DNA from: Benincasa hispida
Taxonomy: Eukaryota > Streptophyta > Magnoliopsida > Cucurbitales > Cucurbitaceae
Assembly (NCBI RefSeq): GCF_009727055.1
Contig: NC_052351.1
Location: 10,250,821-10,314,820 of the forward strand
Length of the DNA stretch: 64,000 bases
Direction of reading: 5' to 3'
This document shows positions 60,570 to 64,000 of this stretch, piece after piece. Position 1 is the first letter of the stretch. Each line of letters opens with the position of its first letter. Position numbers and translations under genes: made by a program. Under the pieces are notes generated by a model. That model was not told where the DNA came from and did no database searches. It worked only from the letters and a program-made list of their open reading frames with translations.

Positions 60570-61463
60570 TTGATGAAGATGAACAGATAGATGAAGATGA
60601 AGATGATAATGATATTACGGATAAAGATAAAGCATTTGTTACATATAGACGAATGAAAGATCAGAAATGAATAACAGTTGATGAACAAAAAGTAAGAACA
60701 AATGAGGACAGCGTGTCAATGTCTTGACATGAATCCCAATTGAAGTTGTTTTGCTTGCCGTCGTGTAGGAGGAGTGAGGTGGAAAACTTCCTTCTCAAGA
60801 TAGTTCCCCAGGTAGAAATGACCCTTGCACAGAGCTTCTCTTTGGGATTGTAAATGAATTTCTGGCTTCTGAGACTTCCTTTCGACTTGTCTCATCTATC
60901 TTTCGAACTCTCTATGAATGTCTCTTCAGACTAGCCTCCTTCTTTTGGTGTTGATGTAGCTATTTATAGACCTTAGCACCTCCTTCGTCAGTGGTCCCAC
61001 TCTGAAAAGTTACTTTTTTTCTGCCAAGGCTTGGTAGAAACATCCGCTCTGCTCCACATTCAATTTGTCAGATCGTACAACAGAAAAGTTATACAGTTTC
61101 AGAAATCCCCGCAAATGCGTCGCTCTTTTTTATCCACGATCAATCGTCGCATGCGGTGCGAATGCGTTTCTCTTTTTGTCCTCGAGCGATCGTCGCATGT
61201 GGTGATACCTGTTTCCTGCAAAACAAAGACTTGGACATCCCTTTTTGCCATCGCAATGAGATCAGCGGGTTTGCTCCCGACATTTTACAACCTTTGTGTT
61301 TCTAAGTCAATTTCTATATGTTCGATGCAACTTTTTCCTTCGTTTTGCCGCATATTTTAAATAAGATGGTATAAATAACTTGTATTTCTACAAGTTATCA
61401 TTAGCCCTCATAATTCTAAATAAAAGGCTACAATAACTTGTATTTCTACCAACTATCAACTAC
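60570..61463 (-). repeat. Element E 5' LTR, shortened
   Basis: It holds the 780-bp block shared with the 3' LTR plus about 90 bp more at its start. There, AACTTGTATTTCTACAAGTT occurs twice in related form, matching the TGATAACTTGTAGAAAT start common to this kind of LTR. The part corresponding to 57640-58430 of the 3' LTR is missing, so the LTR joins the gag leader directly. Confidence 0.55.
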
Positions 61464-62445
61464 CCATCCATTCCACCACCACCAGCCTTAACACACATCT
61501 GATGGAAGCAAGAGATTGCCTATATCTAGCCCTCCACCTCTCTTTTTACTTCTGTATTGTATTACATTTTGGCTTAAGACACTAATACATTTTTTAATCA
61601 ATGCATCTCTTTAATTCCTTCAACATCATTTTCATCATCTTCCTCTACTTTATCATTCTTTTCTTTCACCACAATGAGTTAAGTGCAGATTGCAAGAATT
61701 ATCGCATACTCTCAATCAAGCAGCATAGAGATATGACGTATGTAACAAACCACCGAGAGGTGTGCTTTGTGCGAGTATAGTGAGTCAATCCCGTTTGCTT
61801 AGTGCGAGGCTATCGTAATTCTTGTCTATGAGCAAAGTAGCTATAACCAACTACCCGAGAGGGTAAGTAGTGGAACTCACTAAGAAAAGTAAGCAATATT
61901 CCTAGAGATTGGAATGATCTTATGCTCAATGCAACCATGCGTTATAGAGATATAAAGCATGTGGCTGACCACCTATTGATATGCGATGCGTTAGTGTGAC
62001 GAGATGGGATTACCCTTGCGACCAAAATTAAGGACTTGGTGGTATCTTTTCCCCAACCCTACTTCTCTATGCATCTCATTATGCTTGAACAGTTGTCGCA
62101 TCTCTACCGATTCTCATAGTCAAACTTTAATTCTTTAGTCTGTTTAGTTAGGAGTAGGAGTAGCGCATAGTTAATCAAATTCTCTTTTTATTTTTATTCT
62201 CTGCCTCAAACACATTACTTTACAAACATCTTTTAGCTACAAGTCCCCGTGTTCGACCTCGGATCATCTCGAGAAACTTGCAATCTCGTTATACTTGGTG
62301 AGACAGTAAGAAAACTTATGACAGGGACGCATGATCATCGCATACGATTAACGCATGTTGCATATTCTCTAGATTAACGCATGATAAGCGCTTGACCATC
62401 AACGCATATATGTTAATGCATATGAACAAAATTTATCCTCCAACA
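61464..62445 (+). repeat. Gypsy family G 5' LTR, right part (plus-strand copy)
   Basis: From ACTACCCATCCATTCCACCA to CCTCCAACA. Blocks GATGGAAGCAAGAGATTGCC, AAACCACCGAGAGGTGTGC and CCCGTGTTCGACCTCGG match the other G LTRs. The first 700-800 bp of the LTR are absent, replaced by element E on the left. Confidence 0.75.
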
Positions 62446-62451
62446 AGTTTT

Positions 62452-62469
62452 TGGCGTAATTGCCGGGGA
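62452..62469 (+). promoter_or_regulatory. tRNA-Asp primer-binding site
   Basis: TGGCGTAATTGCCGGGGA matches the tRNA-Asp complementary site TGGCGCCGTTGCCGGGGA at 15 of 18 positions, six bases after the LTR end. Athila/Tat-like elements commonly use this primer. Confidence 0.75.
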
Positions 62470-63988
62470 CTTGGCATCTAATAGTTTGTTTAAGTTTTGT
62501 GTTTTTGCAGGCCCCCATTAGGTCTTAGGCATATTGTGGCTCGTGCGACCAAGTTGCAAACGATATTTGAGTGAAAGTGTTGCACCCGAATTCAATATTG
62601 ACTCTGAGATTGAAAGGTCATTTGTCACATGAGCTGGAAGTAGTCGTAGGAGCATGGTAACCGCCATACGGCCAATGAATGCTGGAAGCTCTAGTGGTCG
62701 GGACAATGAATTCCCTGACCTAATTAGGTGAGCTCGATCCCCTACATGGAAGAGTCCTCATGGTGACTTCACTTCAAATCCTCCAGGGACGTTTTCTACT
62801 CAATCTTTACTTTGCTTCCTAATTAGCTTTAGTTTATTTATTTGATTATTGTCATTTTGGATTTGCGGCTGCTTTTCTTGAATGTGGGTTGCACTGGCTC
62901 CATTTTGGTGCGATAATAATTTCCTCTCGAGGTGTTGTTTCGAAAGAAGAATTCTCTATCTTATTCAATGCATGATTATTTCTTCTGCATGAATTCTAAG
63001 TATTGACACAATCAAAACTCTACTTGCATCTTTCTTTTCTTGTTATATTTCATGCTTTATCCCTTTTGAAATTATCTTTTTCCTACTTGCCTTCTTTTAT
63101 GTTGATAAATTAGCATCCATGATGATACATATGTAAATTCATTAAATCCACTAACTAAACATCGCATGGCTCACCTTGCTTTAATAGCTTCTTCAAAGTT
63201 TCACAGTTTTAAGTTTTATTGTGTGCAAACCTCTACTCAAACCTCTTTTACCGCATCTCTGAACAAGTTCTCTTTAGCTTTTTGGCAAGGACCCTGCCAC
63301 TCTCTAAATTTGGGGGTGGGATCGGTCCAAGCAAATGTGTTCAATATAAACATTGCGATAATGCTTCAAAAAAAAGAAAAATAAAAGAAAAATGATCATA
63401 ATAAAAACTCCGTTGTCAACGCAAAGGGGAAACTCGAACTAATAAAAGTTAAGTTGTGAAAGATACCTACCCGTAGTTGGATACTTCGCATGACATCCAT
63501 ACAGGTAAGCCAAAACGAAAGTAGGTGACCAGAATCAATGCATAATAACAACTCCCCTATCTGGCGCAAACTAAATTTAGTTAAGATAAGAGTTGAGTTG
63601 AATATGACATGCAACCAAAGTTGGATGCCTGCATGAAACCCATGGGGGCAAGCCAAAATGAAGAGCGTGGCTAGGTTCAACGCCTCAATCTAATAATGAG
63701 TCGTAAAGCATTGAATTGTTTTGAACGATCGCATTGTAAAAAGCTAAAGACAAAGTTATCTGCGATGAATAGAAAGTTTTGAGCGGAGGTTTGCTGGAAT
63801 TAAACTTAGAAAGTATTTCTTAGAAGAAGTTGCTAAGTCTGAGGAGAGTACTGCTGCCAAGGCTAGAAGTGCAAGTGAATTGTATTTTGAGAAGCTGATC
63901 AACACAGAGGAAGAGTCAGAGGGCAATTTTTTAGTTTCCTTAGTATAAGGCATGCTTGAGGACAAACATAATTCTAAATTTGAGGGTG
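62470..63988 (+). mobile_element. Internal region of a short non-autonomous gypsy element (family G)
   Basis: The region lies between the primer-binding site and a polypurine-like tract, AATTTGAGGGTG (63977-63988), directly before an LTR start. It is only 1.5 kb and encodes no gag or pol domain. Another AATTTGGGGGTGGG tract sits at about 63308. The minus copy at 54890-55843 is collinear for about 0.95 kb. I infer a non-autonomous derivative that would need enzymes from a related element. Confidence 0.65.
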
Positions 63989-64000
63989 TGATAACTTATA
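63989..64000 (+). repeat. Start of the family G 3' LTR, cut by the window end
   Basis: TGATAACTTATA follows the purine-rich tract, and the solo LTR at 1018 also starts TGATAA. Only 12 bases are visible. Confidence 0.6.

Larger units (their letters stand above)
57640..61463 (-). mobile_element. Gypsy element E, gag-only, minus strand
   Basis: A directly repeated block (58430-59213 and 60570-61370, roughly 780 bp, including CGTGTCAATGTCTTGACA and GGTGGAAAACTTCCTTCTCA) flanks a gypsy gag gene on the minus strand. The left repeat continues into further LTR-like sequence to about 57640 and the right one continues to 61463. Between the repeats there is gag but no protease, RT or integrase. It is either an internally deleted element or one of the gag-only (TR-GAG) non-autonomous elements described in plants. 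Target duplications are not evident. Confidence 0.65.

Overview
This is plant nuclear DNA, AT-rich and dominated by decayed LTR retrotransposons. It contains one apparently intact multi-exon gene. The retroelement families, and the style of the copia gag and pol reading frames, look to me like a cucurbit (Cucurbitaceae). That is an impression from recognition, not a database result. No bacterial genes, tRNA, rRNA or CRISPR array were seen.

Layout, left to right. Positions 1-2937 hold the end of a Ty3/gypsy pol (RNase H, integrase) whose integrase is split by a 1644-bp solo LTR with a 5-bp target duplication. Positions 2938-6556 are a tandem array of about 23 monomers of about 155 bp. One monomer is interrupted by a perfect 38-bp palindrome of the Tn5 mosaic end, an assembly or library artefact. 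Positions 6557-16762 are copia element A1, with a truncated 5' LTR and a nested 2090-bp solo LTR. An older copia tail and a broken cysteine-rich receptor-like kinase (CRK) pseudogene follow, to about 19066. Positions 19085-22803 hold a cluster of long inverted-repeat elements full of palindromic minisatellites.

The only gene I believe is functional is the CRK gene at 25082-28032 (7 exons, 651 residues): secreted DUF26-DUF26 ectodomain, one membrane span and a Ser/Thr kinase. The pseudogene about 6 kb upstream is a broken relative, so this looks like a small local CRK cluster.

Positions 29736-53213 are best read as one old copia element (B), split into pieces by successive insertions: a reverse solo LTR that itself received a CACTA-like transposon carrying two host gene fragments (one a GSK3/SHAGGY-like kinase), another solo LTR, a gypsy LTR, a nearly full-length copia element (A2), and a LINE in its 3' LTR. 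Two halves of a small MITE-like repeat lie outside B.

Positions 54690-64000 hold a copia integrase scrap, then two gypsy copies (family G) in opposite orientations with a gag-only gypsy element (E) between them. The last G copy runs off the end of the window just as its 3' LTR begins.
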